Positions 35,227-44,126 of a DNA stretch of 64,000 nucleotides are shown one piece after another. Where the stretch lies: the NCBI GenBank assembly GCA_017849615.1, contig JAFIGS010000006.1, positions 62,001 to 126,000 on the forward strand. The letters run 5' to 3'. Source of the DNA: Pseudolabrys sp. Its GTDB lineage: Bacteria; Pseudomonadota; Alphaproteobacteria; Rhizobiales; Xanthobacteraceae. A program made the translations under genes and the position numbers. The notes beneath the pieces were generated by a model, which made no database searches, was not told the origin of the DNA, and was given only the letters and a program-made list of their open reading frames with translations. Position 1 is the stretch's first letter; each line of letters begins with the position of its first letter.

Positions 35227-35714
35227 AGAACGAAAATATTGTCGTCGGCGAGCGACGGCGCATCGCCGATGTCGAGCGCGTGGCCGAGCACCTGCTCGGC
35301 GGCGTCGAAACTGTCGAGCAGCGACGTGTTTTCGATCAGTTTGCGGCCCTCGAACCGGAAGAAATTGGCCACCCGGTAACTGGCGGTGCGGCCGTCGGCG
35401 GTCACCTGGGCGGTCAGCCGCGTCAACGCCGCGCCGCGATTGCCGTCGATCAGAAACTTGTCCCGGACCAGATGGACCTTGCGCAGCACTTTCGGCGCCT
35501 GGCGCGCCATGATGTCGATCACCGCCGCCTTGCCCCGGTGCGTGCCGCAATACGGGATGACGTCGACGGGGCCGCTGATGGTCCAGACGACGTCGTCATG
35601 CAGGAACGCGCCGAAGGCCTGCGGATCGCGCGAGGCGAAGGCTTGGAAATAGGCCTCGAATAGGGCGGCATCCGCGATCTCTTCCGCCGCCGGCTTTTGC
35701 AGGGCGTCGGTCAT
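35223..35714 (-). CDS. SnoaL-like / NTF2-fold protein, second of a pair
   Basis: A 163-residue protein of the nuclear-transport-factor-2 fold. The family pattern is AYFQAFASRDPQAFGAFLHD, DDVVWTISGPVDVIPYCGT, HRGKAAVIDIM and VANFFRFEGRKLIENTSLLD. Such proteins are cytoplasmic isomerases, cyclases, or ligand-binding partners of unknown role. It is about one third identical by eye to the gene just upstream and overlaps it by 4 bp (ATGA), so both come from one duplication and are translationally coupled. No neighbouring enzyme points to a substrate. Confidence 0.85.
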   Translation of the reverse strand: MTDALQKPAAEEIADAALFEAYFQAFASRDPQAFGAFLHDDVVWTISGPVDVIPYCGTHRGKAAVIDIMARQAPKVLRKVHLVRDKFLIDGNRGAALTRLTAQVTADGRTASYRVANFFRFEGRKLIENTSLLDSFDAAEQVLGHALDIGDAPSLADDNIFVL

Positions 35715-36175
35715 AGCATCACCAGATTGTCGGCCCCGGCGGGCGTGTCGTCGCGCGCGGTGAGCGGATGGCCGAGCATCTGCTCGGCGGCGTCGTAGGT
35801 GTCGATGATCGACAGGGTTTCGATGACCTTGCCGTCCTTGAACCGCAGGAAATGCGAGAAGCGGTAGCCGATGCTGCGGCCGTCGGACCGGCGCCGTGCC
35901 GTCAGGCGATTCAGCGTCGCGACCTCGTCGCCGCTGATGACCACGGATTGATGGGCTATCTTCATGTCGGCCAGCACGCTGGGCAGGATGGTGGCGGCAA
36001 GCTCCAGGACCTGCGCCTTGCCGTGGCGTTCGCCGCAATACAGCATGATGGCGACGGGACCGCGGATGCTCCAAACGACATCCTCGTGCAGCAGGGTCTC
36101 GAGTTCAGCGCGGTCGCCGGCCGTGTAGGCGGCGTAGAATGCGTCAACGACCTGCCGGGTGACGGAGTGGGCCAT
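35711..36175 (-). CDS. SnoaL-like / NTF2-fold protein, first of a pair
   Basis: A 154-residue NTF2-fold protein: VVDAFYAAYTAGDRAELETL, then HEDVVWSIRGPVAIMLYCGE, RHGKAQVLELAATILP and FSHFLRFKDGKVIETLSIID. Both copies of the pair share the VVWxIxGPV and YCGxxxGKA phrases and end with an AEQxLGHxL motif near the C-terminus, then a short Asp/Ala-rich tail. A good AGGAGG-like site precedes the ATG at 36175. The function is unknown. Confidence 0.87.
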   Translation of the reverse strand: MAHSVTRQVVDAFYAAYTAGDRAELETLLHEDVVWSIRGPVAIMLYCGERHGKAQVLELAATILPSVLADMKIAHQSVVISGDEVATLNRLTARRRSDGRSIGYRFSHFLRFKDGKVIETLSIIDTYDAAEQMLGHPLTARDDTPAGADNLVML

Positions 36176-36417
36176 TGGTGCGAACCTCCTGATACCAGTG
36201 AAGCGGTTGAATGTTGAAAATTCCTTACTTTTCAGCCACTTGCTTGCCCACCCCTGCCGCGCCGCAACAATGATGGGACAACGCCCCGGTTGGGCAAATT
36301 CATTAACGACGCCAGTGATTTAAGGGTCAATTATCGTGGCGCCGTCAGGCATTCGTCGTCGAAACCTTAAAGCTGACGTGCTAAAGCGCCGCACGACGAT
36401 TGGGACGCTGGACGACG

Positions 36418-37578
36418 ATGAACGGGAATTGGGCAACAAGCGGCACGGGCGCCGCATCGGACCCGCGGGCGGAAGCGCTGCTCGCGTCCTATGAGCGCGC
36501 CGGTTACGTGCGCGTCGCGCCGCCGATCCTGCAGCCGGCCGAGCCGTTCCTCGACCTCTCCGGCGAGGACATTCGCCGCCGCATGTTTCTCACCACCGCG
36601 CCGGGCGGCGCCGAACTGTGCCTGCGGCCCGACCTGACCATCCCGGTGTCGCGCGATTATCTCGCCTCGCCGCTCGCCGGCAAGCCTGCCAATTTCAGCT
36701 ATCTCGGCCGCGTCTTTCGTCACCGCGCCGACGGCAACGCCGAATTCCTGCAGGCCGGCATCGAGAGCTTCGGCCGCCACGACACGGCAGCCTCCGACGC
36801 CGAGATGCTTGCTCTGGGGCTCGAGACGACCGCCCATTTCGGCCTCGCCTCGCCGGCGATCCGCACCGGCGACGTCGCGCTGTTCGCCGCGCTGATTGCC
36901 GCGCTCGATCTGGCGCCGGCGTGGAAGCGCCGCCTGATCAAGGATTTCAACCGCAAGGAAAACCTGGCGCAGGACCTTGAGCGCCTCGTGCTGGGCGGCA
37001 CCAACGGCCGGCCGAAATATCAGGGCGTGCTCGCCGCGCTCGCCGGCTCCGACCCCAAAGGCGCACACGCGCTGGTCACCGACCTCCTGTCGATCGCCGG
37101 CATCAGCGCCGTCGGCGGCCGCTCGGTGGCGGAGATCGCCGACCGCTTCCTCGAGCAATCGGCGCTGGGGGCCTCGACCAAGCTGCCGCGCGATGTGCGC
37201 GGCCTGATCGAACGCTTCCTTGCCATTGCCGGCGATCCGGATGAGGCCGCCGCCGAATTGCGCGCGCTTGCAGCCGACGCCAATCTCTCCGGCGAACTGG
37301 CCCCCGCGCTCGATCTCCTGGAAAGCCGCAACGGCTTCCTCGCCGCGCGCGACATCGATCTCAAGCGCGTCGCGTTCTCCACCGCCTTCGGCCGCGGCTT
37401 CGATTACTATACCGGCTTCGTCTTCGAGATCACCGATCCGTCGCGCACCGGCGATCCGCTGGTCGCGGGCGGGCGCTATGACGGCCTTTTGACGCGGCTC
37501 GGCGCCACCACCCCTATTCCCGCCGTGGGCTTCGCGGTCTGGATCGAACGCCTCGCCGTTTATGGAGGCGCAGCATGA
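36418..37578 (+). CDS. hisZ: ATP phosphoribosyltransferase regulatory subunit
   Basis: HisZ is a HisRS-like protein without charging activity that joins short HisG to form the first enzyme of histidine synthesis and to sense histidine. The 386 residues keep class II phrases: [15 protein letters not shown] near 63, [20 protein letters not shown] near 90, [14 protein letters not shown] near 325 and [13 protein letters not shown] near 350. The anticodon-binding domain of HisRS is absent, as expected. I chose ATG 36418; a TTG lies 18 bases upstream. It overlaps hisG by 4 bp. Confidence 0.92.
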   Translation: MNGNWATSGTGAASDPRAEALLASYERAGYVRVAPPILQPAEPFLDLSGEDIRRRMFLTTAPGGAELCLRPDLTIPVSRDYLASPLAGKPANFSYLGRVFRHRADGNAEFLQAGIESFGRHDTAASDAEMLALGLETTAHFGLASPAIRTGDVALFAALIAALDLAPAWKRRLIKDFNRKENLAQDLERLVLGGTNGRPKYQGVLAALAGSDPKGAHALVTDLLSIAGISAVGGRSVAEIADRFLEQSALGASTKLPRDVRGLIERFLAIAGDPDEAAAELRALAADANLSGELAPALDLLESRNGFLAARDIDLKRVAFSTAFGRGFDYYTGFVFEITDPSRTGDPLVAGGRYDGLLTRLGATTPIPAVGFAVWIERLAVYGGAA

Positions 37579-38546
37579 GCGCGCCATTCGTTCTCGCCGT
37601 GCCCGCCAAGGGCCGGCTGCAGGAAAACGCCGAAAGCTTCTTCGCGCGCTCGGGGCTGCAACTCGTCAAGCCGCGCGGCGCCCGCGACTATCGCGGCGCC
37701 GTCGCCGGACTCGACGGCGTCGAAATCGCCTATCTGTCGGCCAGCGAAATCACGGCGCAGCTTGCCGCCGGCGCGGTCCACATGGGCGTCACCGGCGAGG
37801 ACCTGATCCGCGAGCAGATCGCCGATGCCGACGCGAAGGTGGTGCTGCTGGAGCCGCTCGGCTTCGGCTTTGCCAATGTCGTGGTCGCGGTGCCGCAGGC
37901 CTGGATCGACGTGCGCACCATGGCCGACATCGACGACGTCGCCACCGGCTTCCGCCAGAACCATGGCCGCAAGATGCGGGTCGCGACCAAATACATCAAC
38001 CTGACGCGCGAGTTCTTCTCCGCGCATGGCATTATCGACTATCGCATCGTCGAAAGCGCGGGCGCGACCGAAGGCGCGCCGGCCGCCGGCACCGCCGAAC
38101 TGATCGTGGACATCACCACCACCGGCACGACGCTCGCCGCCAATGCGCTGAAGATCATCGATGACGGCGTCATGCTGCGTTCGCAGGCCAACCTCGTCGC
38201 CGCGCGCACCGCAGACTGGGGCAACGGCACACGCGAGACGGCGCGCGTCATCCTCGACCGCATCGCCGCGCAGGCGCGCGCGCGCGCCTATCGCGAAGTG
38301 CGCTCGCGCTTTGCCGCCTGCGACGCCAGGCTCGTCGAAGACGCTAAGGCGAAATTCGGCGTGCAGACCCCGTTCGGCGGACCGACCTCCTCTGGCATGC
38401 TGACACTGCATTGCCCGCCCGGGCAGGTCTATGCGCTCACGTCGTTCCTGCGCGAACGCGGCGCCGAAGCCGTCGCGGTGGCCGATCTCGATTACGTGTT
38501 CTCGAAGGAGAACCCGCTGTTCGCGAAACTGGAAGCAGCGCTGTAG
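37575..38546 (+). CDS. hisG: ATP phosphoribosyltransferase catalytic subunit
   Basis: HisG couples ATP and PRPP to phosphoribosyl-ATP, the first step of histidine synthesis. The 323-residue protein starts [17 protein letters not shown], shows [14 protein letters not shown] near 70, and the PRPP-binding loop [16 protein letters not shown] near 175-190. With HisZ next door one expects the short form (about 200-230 residues); this protein has an extra C-terminal part of about 90 residues, a known alphaproteobacterial layout. It is translationally coupled to hisZ by a 4-bp overlap. Confidence 0.94.
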   Translation: MSAPFVLAVPAKGRLQENAESFFARSGLQLVKPRGARDYRGAVAGLDGVEIAYLSASEITAQLAAGAVHMGVTGEDLIREQIADADAKVVLLEPLGFGFANVVVAVPQAWIDVRTMADIDDVATGFRQNHGRKMRVATKYINLTREFFSAHGIIDYRIVESAGATEGAPAAGTAELIVDITTTGTTLAANALKIIDDGVMLRSQANLVAARTADWGNGTRETARVILDRIAAQARARAYREVRSRFAACDARLVEDAKAKFGVQTPFGGPTSSGMLTLHCPPGQVYALTSFLRERGAEAVAVADLDYVFSKENPLFAKLEAAL

Positions 38547-38729
38547 CGTCATCAAACCGATTACGTCAGGGGGTCGCGGCCCGCCCTCTAGCACCACAAC
38601 CGGTATCCGGCGAGGACCGACCCAAAACGGCGGTATTTTTATCCTACTGAGGGGCGGCATCCCCTTTATAACGCGGCATCGGGCAACATTGCGCTTGAGT
38701 TGCGCCGCTTCACCCGGGTAATTTTCTTT

Positions 38730-38751
38730 CGGAAACTGTTTATAATTTCCG
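38730..38751 (+). promoter_or_regulatory. Candidate -10 box inside an inverted repeat
   Basis: TATAAT (38741-38746) lies 13 bp before the start codon of the outer-membrane protein. It is flanked by CGGAAA (38730-38735) and TTTCCG (38746-38751), an inverted repeat that overlaps its right side. No good -35 box is visible at 17 bp, so an activator may be needed. The rest of the 213-bp gap after hisG shows no gene. Confidence 0.4.
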
Positions 38752-38759
38752 GTATCAGA

Positions 38760-39539
38760 ATGATCTCGTTTCTGTGGCGATCACTTGTGCTGGCGGCATG
38801 CGCGATGTTGGCAGCGCCGCCCGTCACGGCTGCGGCCGATCCAGCCTCTTCCTGGAACGGCTTTTATGTCGGCGCTCACGCCGGCTACGCTTGGACGAGA
38901 GCTGACATCAACACCACGCTCGGACCGGCGGCCTCGTGCGGCGGCGGTGTTGTCAACTGTAACGCTGTCTCCAGCGTCGAGTCGCAACCACTGAACCCGC
39001 GCGGCTTCGCCGGCGGCGCGCTTGCGGGATACAGTTTCCAGAGCGGCAGCCTGGTTTATGGCCTCGAAGCCGATTTTTCCGGCCTCGCCGGCAGCGCATC
39101 ACGCACGGTCACGGGAACGTTCCCCGTCGGCGGCTGCTGCTTCACCGTGAGCCAGAGCGTCAAGGCCGACTGGACGATGACCATTCGGCCTCGCATCGGT
39201 TACGCATTCGACCGCGCACTTGTCTATGCCACCGGCGGGCTTGCCCTGGGGCATTTGAAATACAGCGAGCAGGTCGTCGACACCGCGGGCAACACCGAAA
39301 ACACCAACATCTCGTCGGTGAAGGCCGGCTGGACACTCGGCGGCGGCGTCGAATACGCGTTGCCGAACCGCTGGACGCTGCGCGGCGAATATCTTTATAC
39401 GAAGTTCGCTCAACTCGGCACAGACACGACCGCTTCGGTCGTCTCCTACGTTCCGCCCTCGCCGCTGGTCTACAGCCACCGCGTCGATTTTTCGTCCAGT
39501 ACGGCCCGCGCCGCGCTGATCTATCGCCTCCAGCCGTAA
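38760..39539 (+). CDS. Outer-membrane beta-barrel protein (Omp25/RopB-like)
   Basis: A 259-residue porin-like barrel of the OmpA/Omp25 type. The signal peptide (SFLWRSLVLAACAMLAAPPV) ends at TAAADPASS. The mature part starts with WNGFYVGAHAGYAW, a strong signature of these eight-stranded barrels, then GGALAGYSFQSGSLVYGLEA, and the alternating strands of IRPRIGYAFDRALVYATGGL. The end IYRLQP is a poor version of the usual final aromatic. Two Cys pairs (SCGGGVVNC and GGCC) lie in loops. ATG 38760 (MISFLW) was chosen to give a normal signal peptide. Confidence 0.9.
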   Translation: MISFLWRSLVLAACAMLAAPPVTAAADPASSWNGFYVGAHAGYAWTRADINTTLGPAASCGGGVVNCNAVSSVESQPLNPRGFAGGALAGYSFQSGSLVYGLEADFSGLAGSASRTVTGTFPVGGCCFTVSQSVKADWTMTIRPRIGYAFDRALVYATGGLALGHLKYSEQVVDTAGNTENTNISSVKAGWTLGGGVEYALPNRWTLRGEYLYTKFAQLGTDTTASVVSYVPPSPLVYSHRVDFSSSTARAALIYRLQP

Positions 39540-39568
39540 CCGCCCGCAAGACCGAAGCAGCGCCGTCA

Positions 39569-40846
39569 CTATCCCTTCAGCGCCTGCGCGATATCCGCGA
39601 CCAGATCGTCCGGATGCTCGATGCCGACCGACAGGCGGATCGTGGTGTCGAGCACACCGATGCGGGCGCGCACATCCGCAGGCACGCCGGAATGCGTCAT
39701 CGCCGCCGGATGGCTGGCGAGCGATTCAGTGCCGCCAAGACTGACCGCGAGCTTGAACACCTGCAGCGCATTGAGGAAGGCGAAGGCCTCCGCCTGCCCG
39801 CCCTTGATGTCGAAGGAGAAGGTCGAACCGGCGCCTGTGCATTGCCGCTCATAGGTGGCGCGCGCCGGCCCGGCACCAAGGAACGGCAGATAATGAACGT
39901 GCGCGACGCGCGGATGATCGCGCAGGAATTCGGCGACGATCTTCGCATTGGCATTGGATCTTTCCATGCGCAGGGCCAAAGTTTCCAGAGAGCGGCCGAG
40001 CATCCAGCACGAATGCGGATCGAGCTGCGTGCCGATGGCGCTGCGCAGGGCCTTCACCGGGCCGATCACCGCCTGGCTGCCCAGCGCCGCGCCGGCAATG
40101 AGATCGGAATGGCCGCCGACATATTTGGTCAACGAATAGAGCGACAGGTCGGCGCCGAAATCCAGCGGGCGCTGAAATACCGGCCCGAGCAAAGTATTGT
40201 CGCAGGCGACGATCGGCCGGTGGCCCTGCGCGGCTCCGACTTCGTCGGCGAGACGGCGCACCAGCGCGATATCGACCAAAGTATTGGTCGGGTTGGATGG
40301 CGTCTCGATCAGCACCACGGCGACGCGGCCGAGCTTTTGCGCCTGTGTCAGCGACGCGCGAATCGCGCCTTCGCTGACGCCGTCATCGAAGGGCACCGCC
40401 TTGATGCCGAACTGGGCGAAGGTCTTGCTCAGCAGCGTTTCGGTGCCGCCATAGAGCGGCTGCGAATGCACGATGACATCGCCGGGCCGCGCATAGGCCA
40501 TCAGCGAGGTCGAGATGGCCGACATGCCGGACGAGAACAGGATTGCGGATTCGGCGCCCTCATAGACGGCGAGCCGGTCCTCGACGATCTCGCTGTTGGG
40601 GTGGTTGAACCGCGAATAGACCAGCCCGGCGCCAGTGCCGGCCGGCGGCGTCTTGCGCCCGGATACATAGTCGAAGAAATCGCGGCCTTCCTCTGCGGTG
40701 CCGAAAACGAATGTGGACGTGAGAAACACCGGCGGCTTGACCGCCCCTTCCGACAGCATCGGGTCGTAGCCGTAGCCGAGCATCAAGGTCTCGGGCTTGA
40801 GCTGGTGATTGCCGATCTGCGTCTTGGAGGCGCGGGGCGCGGCCAT
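39569..40846 (-). CDS. Cystathionine gamma-synthase family PLP enzyme
   Basis: A 425-residue Cys/Met-metabolism lyase. Family phrases are [32 protein letters not shown] near 115 and [16 protein letters not shown] near 180. The cofactor lysine is in [20 protein letters not shown] near 240. The long C-terminal part includes [17 protein letters not shown] and the substrate-site [19 protein letters not shown]. Members may be cystathionine gamma-synthase, beta/gamma-lyase or methionine gamma-lyase; sequence inspection cannot separate them. The start at 40846 (MAAPRAS) is set by an AAAGGA site seven bases upstream, which lies in a long hairpin. Confidence 0.9.
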   Translation of the reverse strand: MAAPRASKTQIGNHQLKPETLMLGYGYDPMLSEGAVKPPVFLTSTFVFGTAEEGRDFFDYVSGRKTPPAGTGAGLVYSRFNHPNSEIVEDRLAVYEGAESAILFSSGMSAISTSLMAYARPGDVIVHSQPLYGGTETLLSKTFAQFGIKAVPFDDGVSEGAIRASLTQAQKLGRVAVVLIETPSNPTNTLVDIALVRRLADEVGAAQGHRPIVACDNTLLGPVFQRPLDFGADLSLYSLTKYVGGHSDLIAGAALGSQAVIGPVKALRSAIGTQLDPHSCWMLGRSLETLALRMERSNANAKIVAEFLRDHPRVAHVHYLPFLGAGPARATYERQCTGAGSTFSFDIKGGQAEAFAFLNALQVFKLAVSLGGTESLASHPAAMTHSGVPADVRARIGVLDTTIRLSVGIEHPDDLVADIAQALKG

Positions 40847-40854
40847 GGCGATGT

Positions 40855-40891
40855 CCTTTGTGCTGGCGGCGGAGTCGCCGCAGCACAAAGG
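40855..40891 (-). promoter_or_regulatory. Leader hairpin that includes the Shine-Dalgarno of the PLP enzyme
   Basis: Outer arms CCTTTGTGCT (40855-40864) and AGCACAAAGG (40882-40891) pair perfectly. Inner arms GCGGCG/CGCCGC add six pairs around loop GAGT with one bulged base. The ribosome-binding AAAGG of the gene starting at 40846 is part of the stem, so the hairpin would block translation. It does not match SAM riboswitch cores known to me. Confidence 0.6.
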
Positions 40892-40910
40892 CTAGCAGAG
40901 ATTATGGCCG

Positions 40911-41210
40911 CTAATGCGACGGATATCGGTCCGGCTGCACCGAATCGACCGCCATGCCGCTGTGAAGCGGCACCCGGCCCTGGAGGCACTGCCGGAAGAA
41001 ATCGTCCCACTCGCCGCGCTCGACGTGAACGCCGCGCACCCAACCCAGCCTGAAGCATTCGTCGTAACTTGGCGCACCCGCCGGTACGCCGCCAAAATCG
41101 CCGGACGCGGTCGCCGGCTCGTTTTCAGGCTGAGCGTAGGAATCCTCGGCCTGCGCCGGCGCAGCAGCGCATACGAACGATACAAGCACCGCCAAGATAA
41201 AGTAGCGCAT
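40911..41210 (-). CDS. Secreted hypothetical protein, 99 residues
   Basis: A signal peptide (MRYFILAVLVSFVCAAAPAQA) is followed by a mature part of about 78 residues: an acidic stretch (EDSYAQPENEPATASGDFGG), then YDECFRLGWVRGVHVERGEW and ECQ-like cysteines (DECF, RQCLQGRV). Two cysteines spaced for a disulfide hint at a small folded periplasmic domain. No family is recognised. It lies just upstream of the PLP enzyme on the same strand. Confidence 0.75.
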   Translation of the reverse strand: MRYFILAVLVSFVCAAAPAQAEDSYAQPENEPATASGDFGGVPAGAPSYDECFRLGWVRGVHVERGEWDDFFRQCLQGRVPLHSGMAVDSVQPDRYPSH

Positions 41211-41449
41211 CTTGCAGCCCTGTCGCGTGAGACGACGGTCCGGTCGTCACGCGCCCCGTGCGCAAGCTAGAAAACCATCGGGCCGGCGGAACGATAAATG
41301 CTCCTTTAAAAAACCGCCCCTCCCATAGCGCCGGCATAGACAGCGCGTATAGCGCCCGTAAAACCGCAAGCTAGAGAGATGATTTTGACGCTCGCGGATT
41401 TATAAATATCCGTGGGCTGCGGAGCGTGATGTTGACGAGACTCAAATAG

Positions 41450-41572
41450 AGCGGCACTTCGCCACCGCGCCGGCAAGGTCGGCCTGCGAATGCCCTTGGT
41501 GGTGAAGAGCGGCTCGGTCGCCTTGCGCAAGGCGGCCTCGTCCATCCCTTCGCCGGCGTCTGCGACTGATGG
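41450..41572 (-). pseudogene. Remnant of a histidine-kinase ATP-binding domain
   Basis: On the minus strand 41492-41566 encodes VADAGEGMDEAALRKATEP then LFTTKG, the G1 box and the following F-box region of a sensor histidine kinase (DxGxGM, EPFFTTK). Upstream is an in-frame TGA that is the GtrA stop; downstream the frame changes and the G2 box GTGLGLS is missing. A second frame contains GGEVPLYLSLVNI, like a kinase C-terminus. So only a decayed tail of a kinase remains. The rest of this gap (41211-41449) holds nothing I can name. Confidence 0.75.
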
Positions 41573-42025
41573 TCAGGGATTTGGCAGATCGCGCTTTCTG
41601 AACACCACAAAGTGGGACAGCGAAAAGTTGACGACGAAACTGACGAGAATGGAGATGAGCTTGGCCGCCAGCACCGGTGTCACATAGGACAACAGGACCA
41701 ATGTCGCCGTCGAGGCGACCATGCCGGCGACGCCGGAGGCGACAAATGTTCCGTAGTCGCGCCAGCGCAGCACCCGGCCGGACTCCGGCCCGAAGGTGAT
41801 GAACGAGTTCATCGCATAGGAGAACGACACCGCCGTCACCCAGGCGATGACATTGGCCGGCACCAGCCGCCAGCCGAGCAACTGGTTGGCCGTCCAGAAA
41901 ATGGAAAAGTCGATCGCCGTGTTGACGACGCCGATCATGGCGAAGCTGAGCGCCTTGAGAGCAATGGCTCTTTCGGCCCAGGCCACCTTTAACCGGTGGA
42001 CGAGGTTTTGCAGCGTTTCGATCAT
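41573..42025 (-). CDS. GtrA family membrane protein
   Basis: A 150-residue protein with four membrane helices: ALSFAMIGVVNTAIDFSIFW, VIAWVTAVSFSYAMNSFITF, the segment ASGVAGMVASTATLVLLSY and AKLISILVSFVVNFSLSHFV. The pattern and the cytoplasmic phrase RWRDYGTF match GtrA, which is proposed to flip polyprenyl-phosphate-linked sugars across the inner membrane in serotype conversion and glycolipid synthesis. It is divergent from a GT2 gene, the usual partner. A kinase remnant starts exactly at its stop codon. Confidence 0.9.
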   Translation of the reverse strand: MIETLQNLVHRLKVAWAERAIALKALSFAMIGVVNTAIDFSIFWTANQLLGWRLVPANVIAWVTAVSFSYAMNSFITFGPESGRVLRWRDYGTFVASGVAGMVASTATLVLLSYVTPVLAAKLISILVSFVVNFSLSHFVVFRKRDLPNP

Positions 42026-42159
42026 CGCGTTTCCTTATCATCCCGGATCGCCAAGGTCTTGTCCGAAAAGGCGGTTCCGGGGCTGCGCCACGGGCCCCCA
42101 CCGGGGCGACAAGGCCGCGCCCATACGCTATAGATCACGGGCTTAAGTGGAGGCCCTAA

Positions 42160-43218
42160 GTGTCCAAAGCGCCGGCAAAAACCCGGAAATCGGCCCGCCG
42201 GGCCGACAAGTCCCTCACCGCACGCAGCGCCCCGGCGGGGCTGTCGATCGTGGTGCCCGTATACAACGAGGCCAAGGGCCTGCCGATTCTGCACGAGCGG
42301 ATCGCCGAGGCCGCGCGCTCGCTGACCAGCAAATACGGGCTCGCCGTCGAGGTCGTCTATGTGGATGACGGCAGCCGCGACGACACCTTTCGCGTGGCGC
42401 TGGCGCTGCCGCCTCTGTCTCTCGACGTCCAGGCCATCGGCCTGTCACGCAATTTCGGCAAGGAAGCCGCCCTGCTCGCCGGCCTCGACCACTGTCGGCA
42501 TGGCGCCGTGCTGTTCATGGATGGCGACGGCCAGCACCCGCCGAGCCTGATTACCACGCTGGTGTCGCGTTGGCTCGATGACGGCTACGACGTCGTCTAT
42601 ACCGCCAAGGCGCATCGCGAAAACGAGCCGTTTCTGCGCCGCCAGGGCGTCGCGGGCTTCTATTGGCTGCTGAACTGGCGCGCCCGCCTGAAAATTCCCG
42701 AAGACGCCGGCGACTTCCGCCTGCTCTCGCCGCGCGCGGCCGACGCGCTGCGCCAGTTGCCCGAGCGCAATCGCTTCTTCAAGGGCCTGTCGACCTGGAT
42801 CGGCTTCCGCCAGGTGCGCGTCGACTACGAACCGGCGGAACGCGAACATGGCGTCACGAGCTGGAACGTCTGGTCGCTGATCGGCCTGTCGATCGAAGGG
42901 CTGACGTCGTTCTCGGTCGCGCCGCTGCGCGTCGCCAGCCTGCTTGGCGTGTTGCTCGCGGCCTCGGCGCTGCTGTTCGGCCTCTGGATCCTGCTCGAGA
43001 CGATTCTGTTCGGCAAGGATGTGCCGGGCTATCCGTCGCTGGTCGTCAGCATCATGTTCATCGGCGCCATGCAGCTTCTGATGATCGGCGTGCTCGGCGA
43101 ATACATCGGCAAGCTGCTGTCCGAGGTCAAAGGCCGTCCGGTGTATGTCGTCGCCGAACACAGCCTGAAAGAGGTCAAGGAAGATTCCGCGCGCCCCGCT
43201 GCCGTGAGTGCGGAGTAA
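42160..43218 (+). CDS. Glycosyltransferase family 2, polyprenyl-phosphate sugar type (GtrB-like)
   Basis: A 352-residue enzyme: a GT-A domain of about 230 residues, with SIVVPVYNEAKGLPILHERI near 26, VVYVDDGSRDDTF near 64, LSRNFGKEAALLAGLDH near 95, and DGDGQHPPSLI near 120 as metal-binding aspartates. Two C-terminal membrane helices follow (VASLLGVLLAASALLFGLWI and VSIMFIGAMQLLMIGVLGEY). This layout fits GtrB/DPM1 enzymes that put a sugar on undecaprenyl phosphate. The start is GTG 42160, with GGAGG six bases upstream. The deacetylase gene follows 3 bp after the stop. Confidence 0.93.
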   Translation: MSKAPAKTRKSARRADKSLTARSAPAGLSIVVPVYNEAKGLPILHERIAEAARSLTSKYGLAVEVVYVDDGSRDDTFRVALALPPLSLDVQAIGLSRNFGKEAALLAGLDHCRHGAVLFMDGDGQHPPSLITTLVSRWLDDGYDVVYTAKAHRENEPFLRRQGVAGFYWLLNWRARLKIPEDAGDFRLLSPRAADALRQLPERNRFFKGLSTWIGFRQVRVDYEPAEREHGVTSWNVWSLIGLSIEGLTSFSVAPLRVASLLGVLLAASALLFGLWILLETILFGKDVPGYPSLVVSIMFIGAMQLLMIGVLGEYIGKLLSEVKGRPVYVVAEHSLKEVKEDSARPAAVSAE

Positions 43219-43221
43219 ATC

Positions 43222-44085
43222 TTGTCCGTCAGGACCCGCCGCATCTGGCTGTGCGCCGACGACTACGGCATGGCGCCCGGCGTCAACGACGCCATCCGTC
43301 AACTGATTGCAAAACGGCGGCTCAATGCCACCTCGGTGATGACGGCGGCGACGCATCTGGACCGCGTCGACGCCGATGCGCTGGTTGACGTCAATATCGA
43401 CGGACAGGCGGCCATCGGCCTCCACGTCACGCTCACCGCACCGTTCAAACCCTTGAGTGCCGCCTTCAAGCCGCTGCGCGACGGCGCGTTTCTGCCGCAG
43501 CCCGAACTGATGCGGCTCGCTCTCATGCGGCGGCTCGATGTCGAGCGTTTCACTATCGAGATCGCCACCCAGGTCGAGGCCTTTGTCGGCCTGTTCGGCC
43601 GCCTGCCCGACTATCTCGACGGCCATCAGCATGTGCAGTTGCTGCCGCAGGTGCGCGATGCCTTCCTGAAGGTGGCCGCCGAAGCCGTGCCCGGGGCCTG
43701 GGTGCGCCAGTGCGGCCGGCCGCGCGGCGCCCGCCCGCTGCATGAGCCCAAGGCGCTGGTCATCGACATCCTCAATGTCGGCTTCCGTACCAAGGCGAGC
43801 CGCCTTGGCATCGCCACCAACCCGGCCTTTGCGGGGGCCTATTCGTTCAACCCGAAGGCCGATTTTCCGAAGATATTCCCCCGCTTCCTCAAGAGCCTGC
43901 CCGATGGCGGCCTGATCATGTGTCATCCGGGCTTCGTCGATGCCGAGCTAGCCTCGCTCGACAGCCTGACGACCTTGCGCGAGCATGAATTCGCCTTTTT
44001 CAATTCGGATGCTTTTCCGGCCGTGCTTGCCGCCCATCATGTTGAATTGGCGCCGCCCTCTGGCACCGGCGGCGGCGCTTCCTAA
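43222..44085 (+). CDS. ChbG/HpnK (YdjC) family deacetylase
   Basis: A 287-residue carbohydrate deacetylase-like protein. The metal motif is WLCADDYGMAPGVNDAIRQL near 9, and the second metal ligands are DGHQHVQLLPQVRDAF near 133. The third part reads IGLHVTLTAPFKP near 72 and LPDGGLIMCHPGF near 230, as in YdjC. It starts at TTG 43222 with GGAG seven bases upstream. Because it directly follows a polyprenyl-phosphate GT2 gene, it may deacetylate the lipid-linked amino sugar, as NaxD does in Francisella. HpnK in hopanoid synthesis is the alternative family role. Confidence 0.88.
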   Translation: MSVRTRRIWLCADDYGMAPGVNDAIRQLIAKRRLNATSVMTAATHLDRVDADALVDVNIDGQAAIGLHVTLTAPFKPLSAAFKPLRDGAFLPQPELMRLALMRRLDVERFTIEIATQVEAFVGLFGRLPDYLDGHQHVQLLPQVRDAFLKVAAEAVPGAWVRQCGRPRGARPLHEPKALVIDILNVGFRTKASRLGIATNPAFAGAYSFNPKADFPKIFPRFLKSLPDGGLIMCHPGFVDAELASLDSLTTLREHEFAFFNSDAFPAVLAAHHVELAPPSGTGGGAS

Positions 44086-44126
44086 ATTCTGACGGCGTGC
44101 AGCCTGCACGCTTTGGGAGGATGTCC

